From the NCBI GenBank assembly GCA_030674155.1, contig JASPKP010000053.1, positions 37,501-95,000 on the forward strand: a DNA stretch of 57,500 bases, read 5' to 3'. The stretch comes from Stramonita haemastoma. Taxonomy: Eukaryota; Mollusca; Gastropoda; Neogastropoda; Muricidae. Numbering within the stretch: the first letter of the stretch is position 1; each line of letters starts with the position of its first letter. The notes beneath the pieces are model-generated. The model was not told the origin of the DNA and ran no database searches. It saw nothing but the letters and a program-made list of their open reading frames with translations. The position numbers and the translations under genes are program-made. Positions 1 to 12,599 of this stretch are shown piece by piece.

Positions 1-100
1 ATCATCATATTTATTTGATAAAACACGAAGTAATCTCTTTTTGGTAAGACCTGTACCTGTGAATTAATGTATGGAAGAGAATTTTTGCCTTTTGTTCCAG

Positions 101-200
101 ATGTACAAAGAAGGAAAGTACACAGAAGCAGCTGCTTTTTATACTGCCAGTATTGCCGTCTTTCCTTTGACAACAGCCTACAATAATCGGGCTATGTGCT
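101..200 (+). CDS. TPR exon 1 (SPAG1/TOMM34-like), first exon seen in window
   Basis: The exon is bounded by a pyrimidine-rich acceptor ending in TTCCAG and by a GTAAGT donor. The open frame encodes YKEGKYTEAAAFYTASI followed by AYNNRA, which is the end of one TPR and the start of the next. The spacing and the YNNRA motif resemble the carboxylate-clamp TPRs of SPAG1, TOMM34 and STIP1, where the Asn contacts the C-terminal carboxylate of HSP70/HSP90. The exon ends in phase 1 and joins exon 2 in frame to restore a Tyr codon. The true start codon must lie upstream of the window; the Met at the first base of the exon is probably internal. Assignment to SPAG1 rather than TOMM34 is tentative. Confidence 0.8.
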
Positions 201-529
201 GTAAGTAGTTCATTTTGTTGCTTTGTTTGACATACTTCCTTCACCTTGACTGTGTGTGTGCATGGGTGGGTGCATGCAGGACATTCTTGTCAAAATAATG
301 TGTGTTGGCCGAGTGATCGTTTTGAAACCCTAAAGAGTCTTGGGTGGAGGGGGACACTGGAATTGGGTCCTGCCAAGTGTGTGTTTGCATAGGGCCCTGT
401 GGGAAGACTGATATCATGCAGTTGAACATCATCCACTGTGTGAGTAATATTTAGTCCTGTTCAGAATAGTTGACCTGTTTGTTGATTCTGAGATATATTG
501 TGATAAGAATCATAAAGCACAGACCCATC
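201..529. other. Start of intron 1, nothing recognised
   Basis: The stretch begins at the exon 1 donor and has no convincing coding potential or repeat. It contains only short ORFs and TG-rich sequence. Confidence 0.5.
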
Positions 530-1078
530 AACAACAGTGTTGATTCTAGGGTGCGCCCTTGTGGGATTCCTGCATTTTTTTCAACTTTGCCGCAAAATAA
601 TGGGACCAGTGCACCCTAACGGACGCAAAAAAACTGTGGATCGCGCATATTTGAACAAACAGTGCGCCTCCGGAACTGCATATAGTTTAGAACTGTAGGT
701 TAGAACTGTATAGTTTCAAAGTAGCGCTACATGCGTTGGTCATTACGTTGATACCCCAGGGACAGCAGGATGCACTGATTAGCGCCTTCAGTCATCACAA
801 CCATCACAAAGGGGCTGGTCTGACGTCATTGCCCTACTCATTTACGTCATTACGTCATTTTTCAATGGAGCCTGATTCCTGAAACAAGTGGCGTCATTGT
901 GCTAGAGATCTGCTAGAGATCGTTAGTGGTGTTAGTGGAAGGAGCGGCAACCCAGCAGGGTTCAAAGCTAATAGACCTAAGAGTTTTCAAGGCGGTTTTT
1001 CAGATCTGGCTAGACAAGTAGCCCATGCTTGGCAACAATAATGATGGCATAGGGTAGACTATCGGCTGGATATCAAAA

Positions 1079-2053
<975 letters not shown>

Positions 2054-2054
2054 A

Positions 2055-2337
2055 TAGGGGTATTCATGTATAAGATTATGAATAAACTTGCTCCACATTA
2101 TCTTTGTCAGAGGTTTCGTGTTAAAACTATTCGTAACAAAAGTAGCATTGATATCCCTCGTCCAAGAACCGATCTTTTTATGTCATCACTTGTTTATTCC
2201 GGTAGCAAACTATGGAACGAAATCCCAGTCTTTATCAAAGAGAAAAGTAGCATATCATCCTTCAAAAAAGCGTACCACATACATTTGTTCAGTTTCTTGT
2301 AAATTACTTTTTGTGAGTGAGCTTGTCGACATTATAC

Positions 2338-2384
<47 letters not shown>

Positions 2385-2629
2385 CGTGCGTGTTTGTGTG
2401 TGCGCGCGCGCGTTTGCTTTGATTTCTGATATTATTGATGTTACATGAGGTTTTTTGTTTTGTTTTTTTGTTTTTGTTTTTTATGTTCACTGTCTATTCA
2501 GTGAAATATGAGAAAAATGTATTTTGTCTTGTTTGGATGGATTGGTGAATTTAGATATTAAGTCCATTGTCGTTTTTTTTTTATGGCCATTTATATTAAT
2601 GTGTGTGTGTGCGTGTGTGTGTGTGTGTG

Positions 2630-2669
<40 letters not shown>

Positions 2670-2910
2670 TAAGTGTTAAGAATTGCTTGGACAACTCTAG
2701 TTGTTACTGTATACAATGAGTGTGTGATTGATTTTTTTGTATTTCATTGATTTATTTGTTAACTTAATGAATCAGCTACGTATGTTTGGCTTGTTTGTTT
2801 TTTCTCTTGTTGTTTTTTGTGGGGGGGAAGGGGGAGGTTCTGAGGGCCTGGTGTAAAGAAGCCTCTGGCTTATCCATTTACCCTCATTAAAATATTCGAG
2901 TTTCGAGTTT
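2055..2910 (+). mobile_element. LINE 3' fragment with microsatellite-rich 3' UTR
   Basis: The frame at 2066-2302 encodes a typical C-terminal LINE tail, with KIMNKLAPHYLCQRF, VYSGSKLWNEIP and SSISSFKKAYHIHLF. The 3' UTR contains (GT)n runs at about 2346-2412 and 2599-2664. It ends near 2910 in ATTAAAATATTCGAGTTTCG, much like the 3' end of the LINE fragment at 48494-49769. The fragment is 5' truncated and has no reverse transcriptase core. Confidence 0.75.
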
Positions 2911-3062
2911 CATAGACTGATTTTGGCTCTTGCCTTTTTTTTCATCTAGATCTAGCTCTCTCTCCAACTCAAAATGTGGAAATACAAATTTGACTTTGAC
3001 TCTCTCTCCTTCCCTCCCTCGCCCCCCATTTCTCTCTCTCTTTCTCCTTCCCTCCCCCCCTC

Positions 3063-3142
<80 letters not shown>

Positions 3143-3320
3143 ATACAAACAATGCATCTCCTCCTGTATCTATGTAGTATGTATCCCTCCACATCTGAAT
3201 GTACCACAATCTTCCCCACCCTTTCTCTCCGCCGCCCCCCCCCCCCCCCCAACTCTCTCTCTCTCTCTTTCCTGTGTAAGAAAATCATTTTACAGACCAG
3301 ATGCAATGCATAAGGTGTAT
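2911..3320. repeat. Fourth minisatellite spacer plus (CT)n and poly-C
   Basis: 2909-3005 carries the CATCTAGATCTAG core and the GGAAATACAAATTTGACTTT segment shared with the 1.4-1.9 kb block. A (CT)n tract at 3060-3140 and a poly-C tract near 3234-3251 follow. Confidence 0.8.
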
Positions 3321-3543
3321 ATTAAATCCTGTCTGCCTACATACCATCCTGTTTGTTTTGTTTCTCGTTCTTGAAAAATAGCAGAAATCAGAGTACTAAC
3401 GGTATTATGAGCAAAATATACTACTTACTGCTTGTCCCCTTTTTATGAAGAGAAAAGGGGGGAGGGGGCAAATGCCCCTTTTTTTTCATTTCAGGGGGCC
3501 CATGGGCCCCCTTTTTTGAAATCCTAGAATCAACACTGAACAA

Positions 3544-4240
3544 GTCTCAGAGCCAGTAGATTGCATTGCATTATTGTAATATCATCCTCATCCCCTGTCA
3601 AATAGTGTCAAACTTGGTAGATTTCCACTTCATTATTCTATACCATCCTTATCTCCAGTGACTGTCAGATAAAAAGAGAAAGTTGTCTCTGATTGATTTG
3701 GTAGTCCCTGTTGCTTTGGCCTCATGGTGACCGCAGTTTTTGTTTCCCATACTTTTTTTTCTCCTGGAAGAAGTTTGTGTCAGAGTTTTTTCACTTGAAG
3801 ATTCAGGGGAGGCAGTGGTTGGAGAGATGCCGTGGTGGTTTCCTCCAAGGTGGGCTGGTTTCTCAGTCTAGTTCAGTTAAACTAAGTGAATATTGTTGTC
3901 AGCAGTGGGTTTAGAATGTTGTGTCTTGCATATGTTGAAGCATAAAAGGCACTTCTAAACACCTTTAGGGTGGCCCAACAGCAGTGCAGGGTCCTTCTGG
4001 TCGGTAACCTCATAGCAGTCTATCAGCATTGTTACCCATGGGCTTCTAGCACTGAGGATATAGATGAGTGACCCTGGGTGTGGTTTGGGTGGTAAAACTG
4101 AAATGAACAGCCTGGGAACAGCAGACACATCATGGTAAAACTGAAATGAACAGCCTGGGAACAACAGGACAGACACATCATGGTAAAACTGAAATGAGTA
4201 GCCTGGGAACAACAGGACAGATGCATCATGGAATATGAGG
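3544..4240 (+). repeat. Dispersed repeat R1, copy 1, with internal 3-fold short tandem
   Basis: The sequence is alignable by eye to 31116-31500, 37065-37265, the reverse strand of 39380-39960, and more weakly 10400-11055. Within 4090-4230 a block containing TGGTAAAACTGAAATGA and CAGCCTGGGAACA recurs three times at a 53-60 base spacing. No coding function is seen. Confidence 0.65.
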
Positions 4241-4299
4241 TAGAATAATGTAATACAATTTAAAATAATAGTTTAAAAAGTCTCAACTGTCAGCATCCC

Positions 4300-5250
4300 T
4301 TGGGCACTATGTTGGCTGCCACATCCAATGACACTAACATGATCCTCTTTCTCCCTTTGCTAGCTCTGCTGACGTCATGGATTTTCATGCCACAGGATTT
4401 GGGGATGTTGTCAATAAGAGAAACCTTCAGTCTGCAATTTTTCCTTTTTGCTTTGGTCTTGCCTTGAAAGACAGTCTTCTCAAGGTCTATATCTTGGTTT
4501 TATAGTGCATGGCCTATATATCTGAATTGTCTTTCATTTATTAATCTTGGGAGTTTTCCTGTTGTTCCCAGTTCATGTAGTAGGCTTTCATTTGTTCTTC
4601 TGTCTGTTCAACTGGCCCTAAGCAGCCTTCTAAAAACCACATTTCAGTTAGTTGAATTCTTTTTTCATTGTCTTTTTCAGTTCATTTAGCCATGTTAAGC
4701 ATTTTATTATTGACCCTTTCAACTGATAAGGGATGCTGCGATCTTTCCAGATGTTGCTTGGTTGGATCATTCTATTTTTAGCCATACCTATTGGTTTAAT
4801 GCCTTTGGTACATGATCGACCATCTGTTTTGACTGAGCCAAGATATTTAAAGTCTTTGACATTTTATTCTGTACTTTTGTCAGTCATTAAAAATATCTCA
4901 TGCTTTGTTTGGCAATTGGTTCTGGCAACGTGCAGCATTTTTGTCTTTTTGGTATTGAAGTTGAGACTGGCTTTTTTTCCTGTTGTATCTACTCCATGTA
5001 ATACTCTCTTTATGCTGGTGATGGGGCCTGTTAGTAGTGCTGTATCATCAGTGTAGCGTAAATTTGTTATATTTCTGCCATCTTTGGTGAAACCCATGTC
5101 TTCAGATTCAGACTCTCTCATGATTTGCTCTGTGTATATATTGAAAAGGCGAGGTGAAAGGATGCATCCTTGTCTAACCCCTTTTAGATGTTGAAAAATT
5201 CACATTTCTGATTGCCCGTCTGTTAGTGCCCAATTGGTCTCTATAAAAGG
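4300..5250 (-). pseudogene. Degenerate LINE reverse transcriptase, C-terminal half
   Basis: On the minus strand the conserved motif GVRQGCILSPRLFNIYTEQI is readable near 5120-5185. NLRYTDDTALL, the YxDD catalytic box, lies inside the frame at 4864-5121, and NTKKTKML follows. Further downstream in the element, toward lower coordinates, are fragments such as TEMWFLRRLLRASWTD, interrupted by stops and frame changes. It is an old, non-functional copy of an RTE/L1-like lineage, judged by motif style only. Confidence 0.75.
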
Positions 5251-5477
5251 AGGAAATCAGTGAGAAAGTGTGTTTTGAAAAACCCATTTTTATACATTGT
5301 ATCAGTAAAATGCTGATGAATCATGTAACCAAAGGCTTTGCTGTAGTCTATGAAGTGGTAAAGAGTTCTTTATTTGCACTTTTCACCTTTTCAATGATGT
5401 TTTGGAGCATGAATAACAAGTCTGTTGTTCCTCTGTTAGTTCAGTAGCCTGCCTTACAATCTGATAGCTCAAGATTA

Positions 5478-6564
5478 CCTGCGCACTTGACCCCATTCCA
5501 ACACCCCTTCTGACTGAATGCTTAAATGATTATTTTACCTTTTATTACACAGATAATGAATCAGAGTCTATCCACAGGTGTTGTCCCTTCTAGTTTCAAA
5601 TATGCAGTTGTAAAACCTCTGCTCAAAAAGTCATCTCTTGACCCAAACATCCTCAAGAATTACAGACCTGTTTCCAACTTGCCCTTCCTGTCAAAAATCC
5701 TTGAAAAACTTGTACTGAATCAGCTCTTTGAACATCTTGTCTCACATTCTCTTCTACCTCCAAACCAGTCAGCGTACAGGCCCTCGCACAGCACTGAAAC
5801 AGCACTTCTGAAAGTTGCAAATGATACGGTACTTGCTCTAGATGATGGAAATATCTCTGTCCTCACTCTTTTGGATCTGTCAGCTGCATTTGATACAATT
5901 GATCACACCATTCTCTACCAAGCTCTCCAACAGCACTTTGGTGTCTGTGGAACAGCACTGAAGTGGTTTCAGAACTATCTAACTGATCGAACGCAAACCG
6001 TTATTATAGATGAGTTCAAGTCCTCACCAGCAAACCTCTCGTTTGGCGTACCACAAGGATCAGTCTTGGGACCCATTCTTTTCATCATGTACACCAAGTC
6101 ACTGAACACCCTCATTAGTAGTCACTCTATCCAAAATCAGTCTTATGCGGGTGACTCCCAACTTTACTCTAAATGCCGTCCTGATAATGTTGACAACACT
6201 ATTGAAATCATGAAAAATTGTATATCAGACATCAAATCCTGGATGACTAGACACAAATTGAAATTAAATGACGATAAAACAGAAGCCCTGCTGATTCACT
6301 CCACTCATTCTTCTCTATCAGTTGATCTACCATCTACCATCTGTGTTGGAAAATCAGATATTTCTTTCTCACCATCAGCTTGCAATCTAGGATTCATCAT
6401 GACAAATACCATGTCAATTGAGAAACATGTTTCACAGACTTGCCGCTCAGCTTATGCTGCGCTTCGTCAGATCAGTAACATCAGAATGTATATCGATGTA
6501 GATCTATACAGCCAAGAAACTCATCTGTGCCCTTGTTCAATCTAGGCTTGACTATGCAAACTCC

Positions 6565-6629
<65 letters not shown>

Positions 6630-6876
6630 TGTGTGTGTATGCATTGTACTGCACTGCACATTTTCTCGATGATATTGCTCTTATTTTACTTTTATTCTCT
6701 GGCCATGTAATATGCTGTGTATTGTATGTGCATGCATTTTTTCCTTATTTTTTTGTGCTAGTCACATTTTTCATGTTCATATGTAACCTATTTAAATTGA
6801 TTTGATTGTACAGTGCGGTGAGCCCATGTTTTTTGGAATTCGCGCTATATAAGCCTCCATTTTATTATTATTATAA
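5478..6876 (+). pseudogene. CR1/Rex-like LINE reverse transcriptase, truncated and disabled
   Basis: The frame at 5526-6545 (339 codons) covers most of a reverse transcriptase domain: [32 protein letters not shown], and [18 protein letters not shown]. The catalytic box reads YAGD where active enzymes have YADD, so one metal-binding Asp is lost. After MYIDVDL a frameshift occurs; the correct frame continues in the other register ([16 protein letters not shown]) up to a (GT)n run at 6569-6627. The 3' UTR ends near 6876 with GCGCTATATAAGCCTCCATT and ATT repeats. The 5' end is missing. CR1/L2/Rex group assignment is by motif style. Confidence 0.85.
6569..6627. repeat. (GT)n microsatellite
   Basis: Near-perfect GT dinucleotide run inside the 3' part of the LINE at 5478-6876. 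Confidence 0.95.
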
Positions 6877-7293
6877 ACTCTACTTCTCGTTTCATTCTAT
6901 TAGATTATGATCAGCAGGATCTTATTTGCATGACAGTGATGAGGTATTGGAATCAGCCAAAGGAAAAAGTAAAGCCCGCAAATCAGGTAAAAGAGAAGAA
7001 TATTTATTAAAAGAGAATACTCAAAAGCAAAGATTTGAAACTGCTGGAGTAGAATATGCGAAGATGCATGAACAATGAAAAAGGAAAATTAAGAGAGCTC
7101 CTTCAACAGTTGTGATCAGCCAATAATCAATGTGTTAATACCTTAGACAAATGGCCCTAAGCCAAAATACATTCTAAAAAGATAGCATGAATATGGCAAA
7201 ATATAATTCAATGATCATGAAGAAAATATTTCATAAAAGTGATAAAGATTTTAATTTCAACACAAAGATGAGTTAGAACCTGAACCCTCATTA

Positions 7294-7548
7294 GTGGAGT
7301 TGGGCCAGCCATCAAAAAGGTTTAATGCAGGAAGTCACCAGGCCTCCATGATATTCCAGCAGAACTGCTGCATCACCTGTGCTGTAAAATCTGGAAGACC
7401 CAGTCAGTGTCCAACAGACTGGAAGTTGCAAGAATTTGTCATGCTTCACAAGAACAGGAATGTAAAAGACTGCAAAAACTACTGGACAAGAGCCCTTATC
7501 TGTCAGGCAAGCGAGAACTTGCTGATCATAATTTTTTTTTTAAAGTAG
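7294..7548 (+). pseudogene. LINE reverse transcriptase remnant (fingers region)
   Basis: The 84-codon frame reads like the N-terminal part of a LINE reverse transcriptase, with PTDWKLQEFVMLHKNRN followed by DCKNYWTRALICQASENLL. This matches the usual W-P-x-D-W-K ... K-x-x-N-x-x-x-C-x-N-Y-R-x-I-x-L-I pattern. It is short, degenerate, and sits in intron 1 just before exon 2. The upstream stretch 6877-7293 shows nothing clear. Confidence 0.65.
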
Positions 7549-7596
7549 ACAAAATATGATTAAAAAATTGAATATTTATACACATTTGTTTTACAG

Positions 7597-7674
7597 ACCT
7601 TTATTTGTCAAAGTGGGAAGAGGCAATCCAGGATTGTAATCAAGTTCTGCAGGTTGAACCAGAGAACATGAAAG
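7597..7674 (+). CDS. TPR exon 2
   Basis: The acceptor is TTTTACAG and the donor is GTATGT. The 78-bp exon enters and leaves in phase 1 and encodes LYLSKWEEAIQDCNQVLQVE then PENMK. This completes the TPR begun in exon 1 and matches the N-x-A-x-C-x-L-x-L-x-x-W-x-x-A-x-x-D-C pattern of SPAG1/TOMM34 TPRs. The Lys at the exon end, with the following Ala-Leu-Leu-Arg-Arg in exon 3, occupies the position of the clamp Lys/Arg pair that binds EEVD tails in this family. Confidence 0.85.
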
Positions 7675-8967
7675 GTATGTTTTCCATCATTATTTGAAAT
7701 TGAAATGCAGGCTTCTGTATTATATGCTGAAAACATTTTGTTCATGAGTGATTGTAATTTGTTGAATTATGATGGAAAGTGTTTGGGTGGAAACATGACT
7801 AAATATGACGGAAGCAAACATTGTAATTAGAAAGATGGAAGGGGCTCTAGTTAAGGCAATTGCACCTTTGATGGTGACTTAATTGGATAGAAACAACATT
7901 AACAAAATGTCTGTCTCCTAAAGACATAAACAACAGGTGTTATGGGGACATTGTGGGACACATCCTTGAAGTACAATTGCACATAATCATCTGCAAATAT
8001 GTCAGCTAGGCATTGGTTCCTTACATGACGATAACATGCATGAACTGTTGTCATGTTCATGCGTGTTTAGCTGGCTTATGTATACTGCATATCTACTTGT
8101 GAATTGTGACATATTAGGTGACAATTTATTTTTTATTTATTTATTTATTTATTCTTTTATATCGAGGATAACAGAATAAGCAATCATGTGCTTTTTTTCA
8201 TCCGGTCCCTGTGTGCATGCAGTTTTGTAAATATTGTCATCTGTACACTGACATGACATGCAAATTTGCTCCAAAATGCAAGTACAAAGACATATCTAGC
8301 TTGTGACAAAATTTCAGCTTGATAGCTTGTCATGCAACACACAATTGCCTTGTGAGTAAACTAAGTAATTTGATGGTAGAAAACCTTTAAAGCATGCAAA
8401 ATGTCTAGGAAGTTTAGCTCTATAGAATTGAACAACGTCCACTGTAATATTTGTCATTTTGAGTCTATAAGGCTGGTTGCTTTGCTCTGTTATTCATATA
8501 ATGTGTACTTCAGGTGTTGACGTATAACCCAAGACATCTTTGTTTGCTATGATTAGTTGGTAAAGATAAAGACTAGAATTCAGGTGCTAGTTATGGAAAA
8601 CAAAAAACTTTTAAAAGATCAGGATTAGACATTTTTTGAAAATCACGCCTGTGATTTCTGACTTGGACAGGGGTGCATTGATCTGCTTCATACAGTCGCC
8701 ACATATTTCCTGGTAGCAAGTAAGTCAAATCAGTGGCCATTGCTCTATTTCAGCAGAAAATAGACAAAAGTCTGCAAACACTAGTGTTGCTACTTTTCAG
8801 ATGGCAGATGATGTTACCACTGCTAGCAAAATGACCCACGCATGCATTAAAAGCACTTTAACATAAAATGTCTGATGCTTCGAAAAAGTGTTTCTTTGAA
8901 CAGCTTACATAATGTCCAAGCTTTTTTTTCATTCAGATAATTGTTCAAAGTGTTTTTATGTGGTCAG
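7675..8967. other. Intron 2, with an old SINE tail
   Basis: Bases 8115-8260 match in reverse orientation the 3' end of the SINE at 54597-54950 (GCTTTTTTTCATCC, CAGTCCC/GGTCCCTG, and the A-rich AATA tail seen as TTTA repeats). No other feature is recognised in the intron. Confidence 0.6.
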
Positions 8968-9071
8968 CCCTGCTGAGGAGAGGAAAAGCAAAGAAATCTC
9001 AAGGGAATTTTGATCAGGCCAAACATGATCTGACCTCCGTGCAAGAAAAGGGAACACCAACATTGTCACAG
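8968..9071 (+). CDS. TPR exon 3
   Basis: The acceptor is TGTGGTCAG and the donor is GTAACA. The 104-bp exon enters in phase 1 and ends in phase 0. It encodes ALLRRGKAKKSQGNFDQAKH followed by DLTSVQEKGTPTLSQ, the third TPR unit: helix A has the clamp residues and helix B is the degenerate DL-x-x-V form. The acceptor is a little weak in pyrimidines, but reading phase and TPR register support it. It splices in frame to the 11877 exon. Confidence 0.82.
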
Positions 9072-9626
9072 GTAACATTTGGTTATTTGTGCAAGGTTTC
9101 TTCCACCTTGTATTTTGTGCTATGCCAGTGCTGCTGGTTTGCTATCACTCATTCCAATTGTATCACCACTTTCACACCACAGTATTTTCTGTTGCATCTC
9201 CACTGTCAGGAGTCCACAGGTAGCTATCCTGTCAGGCCACAAAAAACCAGGCTATTTGCATGATAAACAGGCATGGTACATCTCCACAAATTCGCAGAAA
9301 TCCACGAAAAAGGAAAAAAAAAAAGAAAGAAAAAGAACAATGACACCCACAGAGAACCAGTCAAGGGGTAGGATGTAACGCTTTCATGCCCAGTACTTCC
9401 CTTCTCTTCTTTACAGCATCAGTCTACTAGGCTAGGCTAAGTATCTGTTGACAGAAGGGTGTCAGTTGCAGCTGTAAGCCTAAGGCAGAGAGGGGTGAAG
9501 AGGGATGGTAGGAAGAGGGAAATGGGGGAGGGGCTTTCACTGTCTGCTCCACTTCAGCCTATGGGGTCAGAGAGCAATGTTTACATAACAATCCTCTGGC
9601 TCTTTCATGGAAGGCCAGTAGAAGGC

Positions 9627-9630
<4 letters not shown>
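9072..9630. other. Intron 3, first part; nothing recognised
   Basis: The sequence has A-rich stretches and short ORFs only. Confidence 0.4.
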
Positions 9631-9681
<51 letters not shown>

Positions 9682-9784
9682 TCCCTCCCTCCCTCTCTCC
9701 CTCTCTCCCTCTCTCTCTCTCTCCCTCTCTCCCTCTCTCTGTCTCTCTCTCTCCCTCTCTCTCTCTCTCTTTCTCCACCTCTCC

Positions 9785-9854
<70 letters not shown>

Positions 9855-9950
9855 CTCTCTGTCTGTCTGTCTGCCTGTCTGTCTGTCTGTCTGTCTGTCT
9901 TTCTTTCTTTCTCTCTGTCTTTCTGTCTTTCTGTCTTTCTCCACCTCTCC

Positions 9951-10029
<79 letters not shown>

Positions 10030-10065
10030 CTCCCCTCCCCCCCCCCTCTCTCTCTCTGTTTGTGT
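9631..10065. repeat. Compound (CT)n/(CTGT)n/(CA)n microsatellite
   Basis: A pattern of CT-rich runs followed by TTACACACAC and a long CA run occurs twice (about 9631-9852 and 9853-10028). The second round starts with CTGT/CTTT repeats. This suggests an internal duplication of the whole compound block. Confidence 0.9.
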
Positions 10066-10389
10066 GTCTGTCCTTTCTTTCTCTTTCTTCCTCTATCTGC
10101 ATTAGTGCACATTTGTCTAGAAATGTACTCATTTTTGCTATGTGATTACTTGGGTATAGAACCTCCTTTGGATTGAAGAAATGACAGAAAAAGCCATACT
10201 TAAAGAGCTTATTTTAGGGCAGAAATTGCTTAGTATGAAAACTGAAATTAGTTAAAGGAGAGGCCTTTAAACAGACTCGAATTGTTGAAAAACCTTCAGC
10301 TTCAGGGGGCGTTACCCCTGACCCCCACAAGGGACAATGCCCCTTGACCCCGCTAGGGGGCAATGCCCCCTGGACCCCCACTACATTTC

Positions 10390-11055
10390 AGGGAAAAGTG
10401 TGTTTTCTCCAGTACCTTGCCTGGATAAAGCCCTACACCATTGCTTCATCATTTTAGTGGTGTTTAGTTGTATTTCTACTGATCCAACCAATACAGGATA
10501 TCCGCTTAGCCAAATACCTATTGAATCACAATATAGTCTGACCATCATTGCCGTATCCCTCCAAAGACAAAAATTCATGTATGATTTTATTTTCAGACTC
10601 CAAATGCTTTGATACAAACTCACCACAAGCTAGGAAACAGGAGAATCCAGAACTGTACCCAGCTTGAAATCATAGCAACAAGTTGGCATTGAATCAGAGA
10701 CAATTATTTTTTTTATTGCATTGGGATCGATTGGATAACAATTTTTGCCATGGAGATCCACCTTGGTTAATTAAACAACTTTGATAGAACTGTGCTTTGC
10801 TTTCTAGTGCAATAAATCCTGGAATCAACCAGGCCCTTAGAAATATATATGCCTGAAGTGTTGGTAAAGTAATTTGAAACACTTGAAACCACATAGGTAA
10901 GTGGGATGATATGTGACTGTGTAATCCCAGTCTTCCATGAGCTCATAGCCAACCAATAGCCAGCCCAAGCATGAAAAAGAAAAGTATATTTGAGAAAGGA
11001 TTTAAACTGACAATCTTCCATTCAGGAATCCAACAAACTACCTCTGCACTATGGA
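10390..11055 (-). repeat. R1-type repeat with degenerate tRNA-like head, reverse orientation
   Basis: The stretch resembles the reverse-strand repeat at 39380-40175, including the TGTTGGTAAAGTAATTTGA segment and a decayed B-box. A family tail (GGGGGCGTTACCCCTGACCC at about 10305) precedes it and recurs at about 11140-11240. Confidence 0.5.
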
Positions 11056-11059
11056 CCAG

Positions 11060-11270
11060 CTGCCATGGCGCAGTGGTTAGCGCCTTGGGTCAAGGAGAGG
11101 CTTTTTTACAGGCTAGAATTGCTGAAAACCCAAGTTCAGCTTCAGAGGGTGTTGCCTCCTGACCCCACCGAAGGGGCTCTGCCCCTTGATCTTACCATGG
11201 GCAATGCCTCCTGGACCCCCAAACCATTTCAGGGAAAAGTGCTTTTCCTCCTTTACCGTCTCTGATAGTC
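11060..11270 (+). repeat. tRNA-derived SINE fragment, head-to-head with preceding repeat
   Basis: It starts CCATGGCGCAGTGGTTAGCG, which contains an RNA polymerase III A-box-like motif (TGGCGCAGTGG). The following GC-rich body matches 10250-10400. The B-box region has been lost or altered. Confidence 0.6.
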
Positions 11271-11876
11271 TTCTTCTACCAGCATTGTCAACATGGCAAC
11301 CAACTTCTCATTACGTTCATTTTTTTTAATTTTCGATCTTTAGTGCTTGAGTGATTGCTTATGGAATGTTTTACCCATCTGAAAAGGGTTGCATTCGAAG
11401 GAACTGGAGGCTGTCCTAGTGCTCTAAGTTCTGCAAGTGTATCCTATGTATTCTTGCCAAGTGTCACATGTACATTGGTGTAGCTGCTGTAATCAATAGT
11501 GGAAAATGTCATTTTCTTTGCCATTTTTCTTCTCAGTTCTCACAATGCCTTGCCAATATGTATCATGACAGGAAGATACACCAAAGGAGATTGACATAAT
11601 TTGGCACAGAAATAGCATCATACTCTGACATTTTTGTGGTGTACTTTGTCATTTTCTGTAAACGCATTTACAGGTCATTCAGAGAGGGCCTAAGTTTATG
11701 AGAAAGTGCCCTCGTATAAAATGAGCTTTTCAAAACAAATCATCTCCCTAATCTCCTCACTTTACGAAGGCTTGTGCATGTGTAAGAAAGGATTGTTTGT
11801 GTTTGTATACAAGTTTGTTTTGTGTAAGCAAGCATTGAGTGTTTGTTTGTGCCCAAGCATATGATTTTTATTTCAG

Positions 11877-12113
11877 CAAGCAACATCCCATCTTAAAGAA
11901 ATAGAGACAGATCAGATGGCCAGACTGTCATCAAATGAGGACCAAGTCAGAAGCATGGAACAAGGAGGAGCACTTTCAAAATCTGCTAAAAAGAGATCGA
12001 AAAGGAAAGCCATGGAAAAACGCCAAGAAGGGATGGAAGAAGTTCAGAAGGAAAGTGCTGCTGATAGTGTCAGACCTGAATGCACTGCAAATGAGTCTCT
12101 TGACCCTGAAAAG
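11877..12113 (+). CDS. Symmetric linker exon, copy 1 of 5
   Basis: Flanked by acceptor TTTTTATTTCAG and donor GTAAGTG, this 237-bp exon is phase 0-0 and codes for 79 residues. It starts QATSHLKEIETDQ and contains a strongly basic stretch, SAKKRSKRKAMEKRQ, that could be a nuclear localisation signal, then an acidic tail ending SLDPEK. It continues exon 3 (ending TPTLSQ) in frame. No known domain is recognised; it looks like a charged, helix-prone linker. The exon length is divisible by three and both ends are phase 0, so any number of the five copies could be included, or one chosen, without breaking the frame. Confidence 0.8.
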
Positions 12114-12599
12114 GTAAGTGCGTTTTTTTTTCTTCTTTGGAAGATTTTGATGTTTTGAAAGAGAACAGAGCTTCCGTGTATGTATGTGTTTGAAAAAAAA
12201 AAATTTCAAGGCCAACTGAATCATGGCAATTCTTAGTTTGAAAAAAAACTGGGGAATTACCTGTATTGTATCGCTGCTCTTTGTGTCTGTCTTTTTCCTC
12301 ACCTTTCTGTCATTTTTCTTTTATTTTCTGCCTTTGTGGTCCGTCCGCCTGCCTTTTTTTCAAGCAAGTTGGTCAAGTATTCTTTATTTCATTATATAAC
12401 ATTTTACCTGTATTGTTTTAATCTACTGACCAGGTAGTGATATGTAAAGATGTGCAGAATGTCCATTCTGCTATGTTATTGTCCATATAGCAATTTTTAT
12501 TTATATATTTGTACTTTATAGTGTTTATCTATTCTTACACTTTTTTTTCACCTATGGATAATAAGTTAAGGGGAATGGCTGGTGTCCTCAACACAGCCT

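Noticed and set aside
7294..7548. Additional exon of the TPR gene just before exon 2
   Set aside because: The frame has LINE reverse transcriptase motifs and no splice sites in register.
9459..10145. 228-aa Ser-Leu/His-Thr ORF
   Set aside because: It is a microsatellite translation lying in an intron of the TPR gene.
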